Source: Granulicella aggregans (lineage in GTDB: Bacteria > Acidobacteriota > Terriglobia > Terriglobales > Acidobacteriaceae). From it: a DNA stretch of 64,000 nucleotides. A program made the translations under genes and the position numbers. Below the pieces are notes generated by a model. The model ran no database searches. It worked only from the letters and a program-made list of their open reading frames with translations, and had not been told where the DNA came from. The DNA is taken from assembly GCF_014203275.1 (NCBI RefSeq), contig NZ_JACHIP010000004.1, forward strand, positions 744,001 to 808,000, read 5' to 3'. Shown piece by piece: positions 9,901 through 16,989 of this stretch. How positions within the stretch are numbered: the first letter of the stretch is position 1; each line of letters starts with the position of its first letter.

Positions 9901-10820
9901 AGTTCGGCGACTGGCGCAAACAGAGACAGATCCGGCTCCAGGGATATGTAGCGCTGACGATTGGCTTCGCACGAATCTTCTTCGTGAACTTGACTGCGGC
10001 AACGCTGCCCGGCGAGACGATCAGTCCGCGCATTTACACCATCATTCCGATAGCTTTCATCAACCTGTTCGTATGGATGCAACTCCAGTCCGGTAAAGAG
10101 AAGGACGAGGTGGAGCGCTTTTCCATCGCAAACCTTCTTGCCTGGTTTGCAACCGGCTCTGTCGCCTCGCTTCTCTACTTCGAGGTGAGCAGCGAATGGA
10201 TCGTCCTCTCATGGGCCATCCTGGCTATCGCGCTTTTGCTTACGGTGCTGACGATCGACAAGGAACTCTTCCTGCAGCAGGCCATTCTTCTCGTGACTGC
10301 TGTCGTCACTCGGGGCATAGCCCACAATATCTTCGGCAGCAGCTACTTCTCCACCGGCGGATGGAAGGGGAATATCGCGGTACTCAGCTTCGTCATCGCG
10401 TTACTCTTCGCGGGATTACCCATCGCGTTCCGACTGCGGACTCGATATAACCTGAGGCCGATGCAGTTCCGTCTCAGCCAGGCTCTCGCCCTGAACCGTC
10501 CGGAGCAATGGCTCTTCTTCGCGCCGATCCTGCTGCTCACTCTCATGATCGTGGTAAAGCTGAACTCCGGCATGGTCACGCTTGCCTGGGGCCTCGAGGG
10601 CCTCATGGTCGTTTTGCTCGGCTTGAGAGTCGGCGAACGCACCTACCGCATTACGGGCCTGCTCCTGCTCCTGGTCTGTGTCTGCAAGATCGTCTTCCGC
10701 GACGCATGGCAGCTAAGCGAACGCGACCGCTACATCACCTTCATCGCTCTGGGTGCGGCGTTGATGCTGGTGTCGACACTCTATAACCGCTTCCGCGAAT
10801 CGGTCCGGCGGCTTCTGTGA
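6954..10820 (+). CDS. DUF2339 family giant polytopic membrane protein
   Basis: 1288-residue inner-membrane protein. An N-terminal helix (about residues 2-24) is followed by a short coiled coil (about 30-65) and a Pro/Ala-rich linker to about residue 200. A first conserved segment VLGMNLFAKIGIVLLVLGFALLGR is followed by more than twenty hydrophobic segments to the C terminus. This arrangement matches DUF2339 proteins, whose function is unknown; some are discussed as envelope or surface-glycan factors. The GTG start of the downstream M48 protease overlaps its stop (GTGA at 10817-10820), so the two are translationally coupled. The start ATG 6954 has only a weak ribosome site. No enzymatic motif was found. 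Confidence 0.85.
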   Translation: MEGIFLLVGLGVLAIPAVAIGAWIKAGNLRQLVEEQSNENQRNVSDLKREIATLRRSLEVVNEKLAATANRSVGTPDEVIPPTSAVVKATPNLAFAHSMPTEQTSQQAPKIVPPGPPVHLKQENPVPQALPAIQAAAPVVESATILVPPTPVAVPPPAPAIPGSANTVPPPFVAPPATARVAAPRVSLQTPQPPAQPRPSSFNSYKAAEPRVSVVDWLRTKLPLEEVLGMNLFAKIGIVLLVLGFALLGRVALISMGPAGKVALLYAAASALLGGGIWLERKERYALLGRTGIGGGWALAFFTTYAMNHVQAMKVMSSETLNCVFLLGVAIAIAAHTLRYKSQLITGLSFLLAFSTIALTQDTVYALSAGLILAVGIVGVALRMGWYELEVFGILASFSNHFYWLYRLYPNGVAGHDFPQLLPSSIILVLYWLIFRISYVVRAIPTPRDERISTIAALANTILLLSVMKFQSTRPELAAYALLALGAMEFIFGQLPVTRRRRPAFILLTVLGTMLISAAVPFKFSGNSIAVVWMIGAEALLIAGIVQREVVFRRLGLIAGTVTGLLVAYEARTLFELRQHAQTPLVATGIQLLLCAALFYINAHFVRERWRGMFEGIDEQLAEWQSYLGAAMAFLGVWALFPADGTAVGWAVLMTGAAAGTRLLPNNRHLLAQAWILSVAVAVRMAVVNCHVTDVYPHHVTARLITLPLLALIFYLTAAVISAEQELRIYLRSFTLLAGTSALVALVWFEVSPDWVACGWLGLTVGLYLTSRSIKLDDLCWQGHVLAGLVTADLLLSNLDAKTALARYLPIVLSAIAFYAVSRFCTLQNATYKREAAWAHTWLATGLLATLAWHEAQQPWLAVLWVAFALTLALVDRFFDIEELPWQAHTLATLAVVRAATLNLYVLDKWHGVDLRLITLSILVAVLYALAYCVRLPQTAKEEDLNHIYSWAASIFGAWMLWSELQSIAVADGLAIFGLLLFEFGDWRKQRQIRLQGYVALTIGFARIFFVNLTAATLPGETISPRIYTIIPIAFINLFVWMQLQSGKEKDEVERFSIANLLAWFATGSVASLLYFEVSSEWIVLSWAILAIALLLTVLTIDKELFLQQAILLVTAVVTRGIAHNIFGSSYFSTGGWKGNIAVLSFVIALLFAGLPIAFRLRTRYNLRPMQFRLSQALALNRPEQWLFFAPILLLTLMIVVKLNSGMVTLAWGLEGLMVVLLGLRVGERTYRITGLLLLLVCVCKIVFRDAWQLSERDRYITFIALGAALMLVSTLYNRFRESVRRLL

Positions 10821-11707
10821 AGCGAGCTTTCGGCTTGGCGGCGGTGCTTGCCCTCACGATCGGAGCCATGTACCTCGCGCAACGTCGCAACCGTCACGAT
10901 GCGGTGAGCGCTAGTGCACTGGTGAATTTGGCGGCAGACTGGCAACGCGATCTGACGCGTGTCCCCATGCACCTTACCCGCATCTCCGATAGCGAGGAGA
11001 TGCGGATCGGCGACCAGCTCGCCCAACGATATGCGACACCGATTCGCACCGCAGAGGACCGGGCGCTCGAACGATACATCTCGGAGGTCGGTCAGCAGGT
11101 AACTCTCCATGCCAGGCGCAAGCTCATCTGGCACTTCCATCTCCTCGCGGATCCAAGTCTCATCAACGCCTTTGCCCTTCCGGGAGGCCACATCTTCGTC
11201 GGCTCCGGCCTGCTCGATCAGCTGAAGAGCGAGGACGAACTCGCCTTCGTGCTCGGCCATGAGATCGAACACGTCGATCACTATCATGCTGCCGAGCGGG
11301 TTCAGATTGAGGCAAAGCTCCGCCACGTCGATCTCGATCTGGCAGGACAGTTGCTGAGCATTCCCATGTCCCTCTGGCAGGCTGGCTACAGCAAGGACGA
11401 GGAGTCTGAAGCAGATCGTGAGGGGCTCAGGATCGCTGTGGCGTCGGACTATTCATCGCAGGGAGCCGTCAATCTGCTTGAGCGGTGGGTCCAACTCCAT
11501 CGCGAATACGTGATCCACGCCGAGACCCCGACAGACGAACTCGGCCAGGTAGCGATCGAAGGGTTGACGGGATACTTCCGTTCTCATCCGTTGCCCTCGG
11601 AGCGGCTCGCGCAGGCGAAAGAGATCATCGAGCAGGAGCATCTCGCGACGGGTAAGCCGCTTAAGCCATTTCACCTTGCATACGAAATCACAATCGAAGC
11701 GAAGTAG
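10817..11707 (+). CDS. M48-family zinc metalloprotease, membrane-anchored
   Basis: 296 residues. An N-terminal uncleaved anchor or signal (about 5-21) is followed by a periplasm-facing peptidase domain. The zinc site is HEIEH at 148-152, with the third-ligand region ESEADREG at 196-203, as in M48 peptidases. The preceding NAFALPGGHIFV (118-129) is also typical of the family (compare LoiP/BepA). The GTG start overlaps the stop of the DUF2339 gene by 4 bp, so it is probably translated by coupling. The lack of TPRs distinguishes it from BepA. A role in envelope protein quality control is inferred from family and partner. Confidence 0.9.
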   Translation: MKRAFGLAAVLALTIGAMYLAQRRNRHDAVSASALVNLAADWQRDLTRVPMHLTRISDSEEMRIGDQLAQRYATPIRTAEDRALERYISEVGQQVTLHARRKLIWHFHLLADPSLINAFALPGGHIFVGSGLLDQLKSEDELAFVLGHEIEHVDHYHAAERVQIEAKLRHVDLDLAGQLLSIPMSLWQAGYSKDEESEADREGLRIAVASDYSSQGAVNLLERWVQLHREYVIHAETPTDELGQVAIEGLTGYFRSHPLPSERLAQAKEIIEQEHLATGKPLKPFHLAYEITIEAK

Positions 11708-11759
11708 TATCGCGACCACATGATCATGTTCTCTGCCGTTCGGCTACGCACTCTTTTTT

Positions 11760-11780
11760 GTCATTCCCGAAGGGAATCTG
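11760..11780. repeat. Short dyad GTCATTCCC-GAA-GGGAATCTG, possible interspersed element
   Basis: Between the convergent M48 and anti-sigma genes lies a 6-bp perfect hairpin, ATTCCC (11763-11768) and GGGAAT (11772-11777) with loop GAA. A run of T precedes it on the plus strand (11754-11759), which is the wrong side for a plus-strand terminator, and no U-tract follows it on the minus strand. The outline GTCATTCC...GAAGG..TCTG resembles the element at 60344-60385. Confidence 0.4.
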
Positions 11781-11827
11781 CTTGAATTCGTCTGAATACC
11801 TCTACATATAGTCGCGATAGGAGTGGC

Positions 11828-12661
11828 TTATCTCCAGGTGCGTCCGCCATCGCCCGTCTCCCAGCGCGTGCCATCGGTGGCTTCGACGACACCCGTCTGA
11901 AGGTCCCGAAACCGTATGTGGGCAAGCACACTTGCGGAGCTGTTCTTTGTCGGCAGTTGCTCACAATGCCAAGTCGCCCCATCGTCGTTGGAGTGGCAAA
12001 GATGCAGCTTCTCTCCGCCCAGCCAGACATCGCTACCGGATACGGAGATGACGCGTATCCTGGCGCTGTCATTGGGCAGGACCGCTTGCCACGTCCCATT
12101 GCCTAGGGATCGCTCCGCATGTCCTGCTTCATTGATTCGCCAATGCGTTCGGCCAACGGTTTCGCTGTTTCCGGTAGCAGCTTCGGAGGTGGCAAGGCCC
12201 GGCATCGGTTCGGCACTCTGAACGGCGGGCGCATCAGGACGCGCCGAGTCCGGCTCGCGTCTCCCAATACCCTGGACTGCAATCTCTGGAGACTGCTGGG
12301 GCAGCCCGTTGATCTCTCGCCCTCGAACGTAGATCAACGCCGCCGAACTCACCAGGACCACCGCCGCCGCAGCAGCCAGCCAGGGCAACCAACGCTTCTG
12401 CGTCGGCCCAGTCGGCACAACGTGCAGCACGGTCGCCTCCGGTGCCGCCGCAGCCGTGAGACTCAGGATCTCTCGGCACTCACTGCATCCTGCGAGGTGC
12501 TCCATCACGCTCTCCCGTTCGCGTTCCAGCAGCGCACCTTCCGCGAACGCGGTCAGCACATCCTCGTCAGGATGGGGCAACGCCCCCGCCATCCTGGCAA
12601 GTTCCACTCGCAGCGGATTGGATTCAGTCTGTTTCACGTTTTGAACTCTTGTGCCTCTCAC
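11828..12661 (-). CDS. Zinc-finger anti-sigma factor with C-terminal YCF48/propeller-like sensor
   Basis: 277-residue membrane protein, probable negative partner of the sigma factor encoded just upstream. The cytoplasmic N-terminal part has the zf-HC2 pattern HLAGCSEC (His55, Cys59, Cys62). One membrane helix spans about 91-111. After a low-complexity linker, an extracytoplasmic segment (about 180-277) with repeated SNDDGATWHCE and ETGDGGRTWR motifs resembles one or two blades of the YCF48/BNR-type propeller. The GTG start (12659-12661) overlaps the sigma-factor TGA (GTGA), indicating coupled translation and near-stoichiometric production. Which ligand the external part senses is unknown. Confidence 0.8.
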   Translation of the reverse strand: MRGTRVQNVKQTESNPLRVELARMAGALPHPDEDVLTAFAEGALLERERESVMEHLAGCSECREILSLTAAAAPEATVLHVVPTGPTQKRWLPWLAAAAAVVLVSSAALIYVRGREINGLPQQSPEIAVQGIGRREPDSARPDAPAVQSAEPMPGLATSEAATGNSETVGRTHWRINEAGHAERSLGNGTWQAVLPNDSARIRVISVSGSDVWLGGEKLHLCHSNDDGATWHCEQLPTKNSSASVLAHIRFRDLQTGVVEATDGTRWETGDGGRTWR

Positions 12662-13521
12662 TTATGGAACGTTTCGACTCGCGTTTCTTGCTTTAAAGTT
12701 GCTGCCACATTCACATTAAGATCTCGCACGTCCAGTTCCGCCAGCAATTCGTCGCACTCACGCAATCCCAGCCCGGCTGCCCGCAGCCGCTCCCGGACAC
12801 GCTTGCGCAACTTCTTCCTCAGCTGATCCAGCCTTCTGCTGATCGTCGATTCATGGAGACTTAATTGGAGTCCGATTTCGGCCAGCGTCCGCTGATCGAG
12901 ATACCAGGACGACAAGAGAAAACGCTCCTCTGCGCCGAGCTCCGCAAGAGTTGCCGCGATGGCAACTCCAAGCCTGTGGTCGGGTCCGCTCTCGTCCGCA
13001 GCCGGCGCCGCCGCAAACCCCACGCCCGCATCAAGCTGTTCATCCAGGCTGACTTCGCGCGAACGGGAGCGATACCGGTTCACAAACTGACGCGAGAGGA
13101 CGGTGCGAAGCCAGCCCTCGAGCGAGCCCCGTCCCGTGTAGTACTCCAGTTTTGATCTGCGTTTGCCGTGGCGGTCGTTGAACCCGTAGAGCTCGGCATA
13201 GAGTTCATCCGCTAGCTCACGGCCGGTAGCTTCGTCCTTCGTAATTCTGTATGCCGCGCCGTAAAGCGGTGTGCGGAAGCGGGTAAGGAATGCCTTCCAG
13301 GCAAAATCATTTCCAGCGGAACAAGCGCGCGCTAACGTCAGATCCGCAACGCGCAGGTTTCCGACAAGAGCAACTTGTTCGGCCTCGCTTAGCTCTACCG
13401 CTCCGCCGGCCACGATGCTGGCAACCATCTGCTGAAAGCTCTCAGTCGTTATGCCGTAGGCCTCTCCGGAGGATTCGGCATACCGTTGCGCGATTGCCGA
13501 GCTTAGGGAACTTCCTGCCAA
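12658..13521 (-). CDS. ECF-like sigma-70 family RNA polymerase sigma factor
   Basis: 287 residues, longer than typical ECF factors because of an N-terminal extension of about 70 residues. Region 2 runs from about 75 to 145 (WKAFLTRFRTPLYGAAYRI, then GRGSLEGWLRTVLSRQFVNRYR). Region 4 runs from about 205 to 255 (LAEIGLQLSLHESTISRRLDQ helix-turn-helix). It is followed with a 4-bp overlap by a zf-HC2 anti-sigma gene, the usual cognate pair. The annotated start is TTG at 13521 with only a weak GGA upstream; no in-frame ATG or GTG occurs near it, so the N terminus is uncertain. The target promoters are unknown. Confidence 0.85.
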   Translation of the reverse strand: MAGSSLSSAIAQRYAESSGEAYGITTESFQQMVASIVAGGAVELSEAEQVALVGNLRVADLTLARACSAGNDFAWKAFLTRFRTPLYGAAYRITKDEATGRELADELYAELYGFNDRHGKRRSKLEYYTGRGSLEGWLRTVLSRQFVNRYRSRSREVSLDEQLDAGVGFAAAPAADESGPDHRLGVAIAATLAELGAEERFLLSSWYLDQRTLAEIGLQLSLHESTISRRLDQLRKKLRKRVRERLRAAGLGLRECDELLAELDVRDLNVNVAATLKQETRVETFHK

Positions 13522-13663
13522 TGGACCATCCAGATTGCGACGACTTCCAGCATCGTTGGCAACGATAGTAGCAAATGCGGGGGCGTCTTTCGCGCAGCGG
13601 CCACTATAGCCGAGGATCGATCGGCTCCTCTGGTCGACCGGTATCCGGCCTTGCGTTCATTAC

Positions 13664-13680
13664 GCTTTGCGTTGTAAAGT
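13664..13680. promoter_or_regulatory. 17-bp palindromic operator, copy 1
   Basis: GCTTTGCGTTGTAAAGT, immediately before the gene at 13689. It is one of three near-identical dyads (consensus RCTTTRCRWTGYAAAGT) in this kilobase. A weak -10-like TGTAAA lies inside it (13673-13678), with TTGCGT (13651-13656) 16 nt upstream, so a bound protein would block the promoter. The winged-helix protein encoded at 14293-14682 is the obvious candidate binder. Confidence 0.6.
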
Positions 13681-13688
13681 GAAAAGGC

Positions 13689-14303
13689 ATGAGCGACCTT
13701 CACGATGCATTAGGCGACATCAGCACCATCCGCAGGCAGATGGCCCTGAATACGCAGTTTCGTGGCTACGGTCCTGCGACGCTTGCCGGAACCGGTGCAG
13801 CCGCCATGCTCGCGGGAGTCGCTCAAGCACTCTGGCTGCGCGACGCCGCTCATCACATGAGCGCCTATCTGTGCCTATGGATAGGCACCGCCGTGCTCTC
13901 CTCTGCTGTGGCCGGAGTCCAGATCTACACTCGCACGCGGCGGCTGCACTCGGGGTTGTCCGATGAGATGATTCGCACCGCTGTCGAACAGTTCCTGCCT
14001 GCGGTTGGTGCGGGGATCCTGATCACCTTCGTTCTGGTCCGTTCTGCTCCGCAGGTTCTGTGGATGCTTCCGGGACTTTGGCAGGTCATCTATAGTCTGG
14101 GAGTCTTTGCGTCGTGCCGCTTCCTTCCGCGTCCGATGATTGCTGCCGGTGCCTGGTACCTATTGACCGGCCTTACCTGCCTGGCGATCGGGGATACCCG
14201 CTCACTCGCTCCCTGGACCATGGGCTTTGCGTTCGGCGCCGGCCAACTGCTGGTGGCAGGCGTTCTGCTGACTGCTACTCCGGAGAATGAAGATGAAGCC
14301 TAA
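13689..14303 (+). CDS. Conserved membrane protein of unknown function
   Basis: 204 residues with about five hydrophobic helices after a cytoplasmic N-terminal stretch (MSDLHDALGDISTIRRQMA). I do not recognise a named family. The 3' end overlaps the winged-helix regulator gene by 11 bp, so the two are co-transcribed and probably co-translated. Membrane protein plus small winged-helix protein in this order suggests that the membrane protein modulates or is modulated by the regulator; this is inference. A 17-bp palindrome sits 8 bp before the start codon. Confidence 0.75.
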   Translation: MSDLHDALGDISTIRRQMALNTQFRGYGPATLAGTGAAAMLAGVAQALWLRDAAHHMSAYLCLWIGTAVLSSAVAGVQIYTRTRRLHSGLSDEMIRTAVEQFLPAVGAGILITFVLVRSAPQVLWMLPGLWQVIYSLGVFASCRFLPRPMIAAGAWYLLTGLTCLAIGDTRSLAPWTMGFAFGAGQLLVAGVLLTATPENEDEA

Positions 14304-14682
14304 AGTGACGCCAAGCGAAGGACGGTATGCCTATGAGGGGCTGGATCGAGTGATCCATGAGCGCGCTCGCCTCGGTGTACTCACCTGCCTGGTTACAAAT
14401 CCGAAGGGGCTGCTCTTCAATGATCTGAAGCAGCTCTGCTCGCTGACGGACGGCAATCTCAGCCGTCATTTGAGCGTGCTGGAGACCGAGGGTATGGTAG
14501 CCATCACCAAGGGACAGGAGAAGAATCGCCCCCAAACCCTTTGCTGCATCACCGCTGCAGGGAAAGAGCGATACCTGCAATATCTCTCTACGCTTGAACA
14601 GGTCATCAAAGACGTGGCCAAGGTTTCGAAAGACAAACCCGCCTCAAGCTTGATGCGCGGTCTTACACCGTCCAAGATCTGA
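14293..14682 (+). CDS. Small winged-helix transcriptional regulator (HTH_34/MarR-like)
   Basis: 129 residues, one winged helix-turn-helix domain. Helices around VIHERARLGVLTCLVTNP, then LLFNDLKQLCSLTDGNLSRHL as recognition unit, and a wing near EGMVAITKGQEKNRPQTL match the single-domain wHTH family often called transcriptional regulator HTH_34. Two in-frame ATGs exist: 14287 has no room for a ribosome site, whereas 14293 has GGAG at 14282-14285 with a 7-nt spacer, so I choose 14293. The start lies inside the 3' end of the upstream membrane-protein gene. The three 17-bp palindromes on both sides of this operon are its likely binding sites, giving autoregulation and control of the uppS-creD unit. 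Confidence 0.85.
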   Translation: MKPKVTPSEGRYAYEGLDRVIHERARLGVLTCLVTNPKGLLFNDLKQLCSLTDGNLSRHLSVLETEGMVAITKGQEKNRPQTLCCITAAGKERYLQYLSTLEQVIKDVAKVSKDKPASSLMRGLTPSKI

Positions 14683-14700
14683 ACTCTTTTTTTGCGAGAA

Positions 14701-14717
14701 ACTTTACAATGCAAAGT
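14701..14717. promoter_or_regulatory. 17-bp palindromic operator, copy 2
   Basis: ACTTTACAATGCAAAGT, 18 bp after the regulator stop codon. Its reverse complement, ACTTTGCATTGTAAAGT, matches copy 1 at 15 of 17 positions. An ATG (14709) lies in the middle of the dyad and opens the UppS frame, but I regard that as coincidence rather than the real start. Confidence 0.6.
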
Positions 14718-14736
14718 TTACTATTCACGCCTGATT

Positions 14737-14753
14737 GCTTTGCGATGCAAAGT
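14737..14753. promoter_or_regulatory. 17-bp palindromic operator, copy 3
   Basis: GCTTTGCGATGCAAAGT, 36 bp (centre to centre) from copy 2. That is about 3.4 helical turns, so dimers on both sites would lie on roughly opposite to offset faces. The ATG in its centre (14745) is the best UppS start, so the operator overlaps the beginning of the gene. Confidence 0.6.
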
Positions 14754-15482
14754 GAAATCCACGTAGCGATCATCATGGACGGCAATGGCCGATGGGCCGA
14801 GCGGCGCGGCATCCCGCGCATCGCCGGGCATCGTGCCGGAGCTGCTGCTACGCGCCGTGTGGTCGAACACTCGCTTGAGCTTGGCATCCGCTATCTGACG
14901 CTCTACGCCTTCTCTGCGGATAACTGGCGCAGGCCCGCGTTCGAGGTGCAGGGCATCTTCTGGCTGCTGCGCAGGTATCTTCGGCTGGAGCGCGACAGGC
15001 TTCGATGGAACGGCGTGAAGCTGGAGGTGATTGGCCGCCGCGACCGTCTGCCCGCCTTGCTGCTGAGGGAGATCGAAGATATAGAGGAGGCTACCGCTGA
15101 AGGGCAGCGGCTTCATGTGCGCCTGGCGGTGGATTACTCTTCGCGCGAGGCCATCACGCGGGCGGCGCTTGAGATGTCCCGCCTTGCAAACGTGGGTTGT
15201 CTGCCGGTTGAAGATCTGTTTGGCAGCTTGCTTACCGGACAACATGGTGGAAGGAACCACGTCGACCTGCTGATCCGGACGGGCGGCGAACAACGCCTTT
15301 CGGACTTCCTGCTCTGGGAGTCTCCCTATGCCGAGCTATTGTTCCTCGACTGCATGTGGCCGGAGTTCAACGCGGCCGATCTCGAAGCCGCTCTCAGGGT
15401 GTTCAAGCAAAGGGAGCGCCGCTTCGGCGGGGTTCCAGCCTCGTCTGCACAGTGTCCCGCGATGTCCGCTGCTGGCGCGTGA
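14745..15482 (+). CDS. uppS: Isoprenyl (undecaprenyl) diphosphate synthase, probable paralogue
   Basis: Cis-prenyltransferase making the C55 lipid carrier for peptidoglycan and surface glycans. Signatures: IIMDGNGRWAERRG with the catalytic Asp at residue 12, then GHRAGA, LTLYAFSADNWRRP, and the C-terminal DLLIRTGGEQRLSDFLLWESPYAEL. 245 residues is the normal length. The frame opens at ATG 14709, but starting at 14745 gives MQSEIHVAIIMDGNGRW, the usual N terminus. No good ribosome site precedes either start, and both ATGs sit in palindromic operators. Its position between a regulator gene and creD, away from cdsA/dxr, suggests a second, inducible copy; the housekeeping copy would have to be looked for elsewhere in the genome. 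Confidence 0.9.
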   Translation: MQSEIHVAIIMDGNGRWAERRGIPRIAGHRAGAAATRRVVEHSLELGIRYLTLYAFSADNWRRPAFEVQGIFWLLRRYLRLERDRLRWNGVKLEVIGRRDRLPALLLREIEDIEEATAEGQRLHVRLAVDYSSREAITRAALEMSRLANVGCLPVEDLFGSLLTGQHGGRNHVDLLIRTGGEQRLSDFLLWESPYAELLFLDCMWPEFNAADLEAALRVFKQRERRFGGVPASSAQCPAMSAAGA

Positions 15483-15553
15483 TGGCATACCGACAGACAT
15501 CTCCCGGATAGATGCAGAGGTTCACCCGAAGTAGAACCAGAGAGGAGTTCGCG

Positions 15554-16903
15554 ATGAACAAGATGCTACAGAAGGGCGCAGTAATTGCCGCGCTTGCTTG
15601 CGTGATTCTGATCGCGCTTTACATGGTTAGCGGCGTGATCGACGACAGGCAGAAGTACCGTGACACAGCGGTGCAATCCATAGAAGCAAGCTATGCCGGG
15701 CCACAGGTCTTGATCGGGCCGGTACTGGTGCGTCCTTATGTCCAGACCACGGAGATCACGGAGACCAGCGACAAAGGAGTAAAGAGGACAAGCGTCCGAA
15801 AGCAGGAACTGAGTGCAACGAGCTTTCCCCGGGAGTTGGACATGCGTGGCTCCTTGCTGCCCAGTGAGCGCAGGCATGGCCTGTACAAGGTCGAGGTCTA
15901 CGAACTTCAGGGGCACTTGAAAGGAGAGTTCGATGTGGTCGACCCCAAGACGGAAGGAAGCGTCGTATGGGGTGAACCCTACCTGGCCCTTTCCGTGACG
16001 GATGTGCGCGGAATTATTGGAACTCCCAGGGTGATGGTGAATGGTGTTGAAGAGACGATGCTGCAGGGGGCGCCCGCCACGACCGGGTGGCAACCCAATC
16101 TGCGGATCCCTCTACATGGGGTGTCTTCCATGAAGGGTCACCTGGACTTCTACCTGGACTTGAACCTTGCAGGGACCGAGACGCTCAGCATGGCTCCCGT
16201 CGGAGATGCCAATCGGTTGGAGCTTCGGTCGGTGTGGAGATCGCCGCTCTTCGCAGGGCAATTTCTTCCGAGAACGCGGGATGTAGCGAGCGACGGCTTT
16301 CAGGCGGTATGGGAGGTCTCTTCGCTGGCCAGCGGAACCCAGGCGCAGCTTGAGGCCAATCCGGTAAAGCCGATCGACCTGATGAGTGTGAGCCTTACAA
16401 CCCTGCTTGATCCTTACAGTCTGAGCAGCCGGGCCACAAAGTACGGCATCCTCTTCGTCGTCATTACCTTTGGCGGCTTCTTCATCTTCGAGCTGATCAA
16501 ACAACTGCCGATCCACCCGGTTCAATATCTCCTGCTCGGACTTGGCCTCGCGATCTTCTTTCTATTGCTCGTCAGTTTCTCCGAGCGCGTGGCCTTTGGG
16601 ACCGCCTACCTGCTCGCCAGTGCTGCATGCATCGTCCTGCTGACTTTTTATCTTTCCTATGTCTTGCGAAGCACGACGCGAGGCCTGGGCTTCGGAGCGA
16701 TGTTGACGAGTCTGTATGCCGCAATCTACGGGTTGCTGATCTCGGAGGACAATGCCCTTGTCCTCGGCTCGCTCATGCTGTTCTGCCTGCTATCCGCAGT
16801 GATGTTTGCAACCCGCGAAGTGGACTGGTACAGAGAGGCGAGTGAAGGGCTGCAAGTGAGCCAGGATCGTACCCCCACAGCACCCCCTCCACATCCTTCG
16901 TAG
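15554..16903 (+). CDS. creD: CreD-family inner-membrane protein (cell envelope integrity)
   Basis: 449 residues. One N-terminal membrane helix (about 7-27), a large periplasmic domain (about 30-300) beginning RQKYRDTAVQSIEASYAGPQVLIGPVLVRPY, then about six C-terminal helices. This matches CreD, an effector of the CreBC regulon whose biochemical function is unknown. The frame is open from 15512, but ATG 15554 has AGGAG at 15543-15547 with a 6-nt spacer. It follows uppS by 71 bp on the same strand. No creBC genes are visible; the adjacent winged-helix regulator may control it instead. Confidence 0.88.
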   Translation: MNKMLQKGAVIAALACVILIALYMVSGVIDDRQKYRDTAVQSIEASYAGPQVLIGPVLVRPYVQTTEITETSDKGVKRTSVRKQELSATSFPRELDMRGSLLPSERRHGLYKVEVYELQGHLKGEFDVVDPKTEGSVVWGEPYLALSVTDVRGIIGTPRVMVNGVEETMLQGAPATTGWQPNLRIPLHGVSSMKGHLDFYLDLNLAGTETLSMAPVGDANRLELRSVWRSPLFAGQFLPRTRDVASDGFQAVWEVSSLASGTQAQLEANPVKPIDLMSVSLTTLLDPYSLSSRATKYGILFVVITFGGFFIFELIKQLPIHPVQYLLLGLGLAIFFLLLVSFSERVAFGTAYLLASAACIVLLTFYLSYVLRSTTRGLGFGAMLTSLYAAIYGLLISEDNALVLGSLMLFCLLSAVMFATREVDWYREASEGLQVSQDRTPTAPPPHPS

Positions 16904-16989
16904 GCGTGGCCTGTAAGTTGCCGCAGTGCTGACGTTCAGCATGCTGCCGTGTTCTGAAATGTATGGTTGAAACAGTACGAGGCCAATGG

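Noticed and set aside
11754..11780. Hairpin with T run as a terminator
   Set aside because: The T run is 5' of the stem on the plus strand and no U-tract follows on the minus strand.
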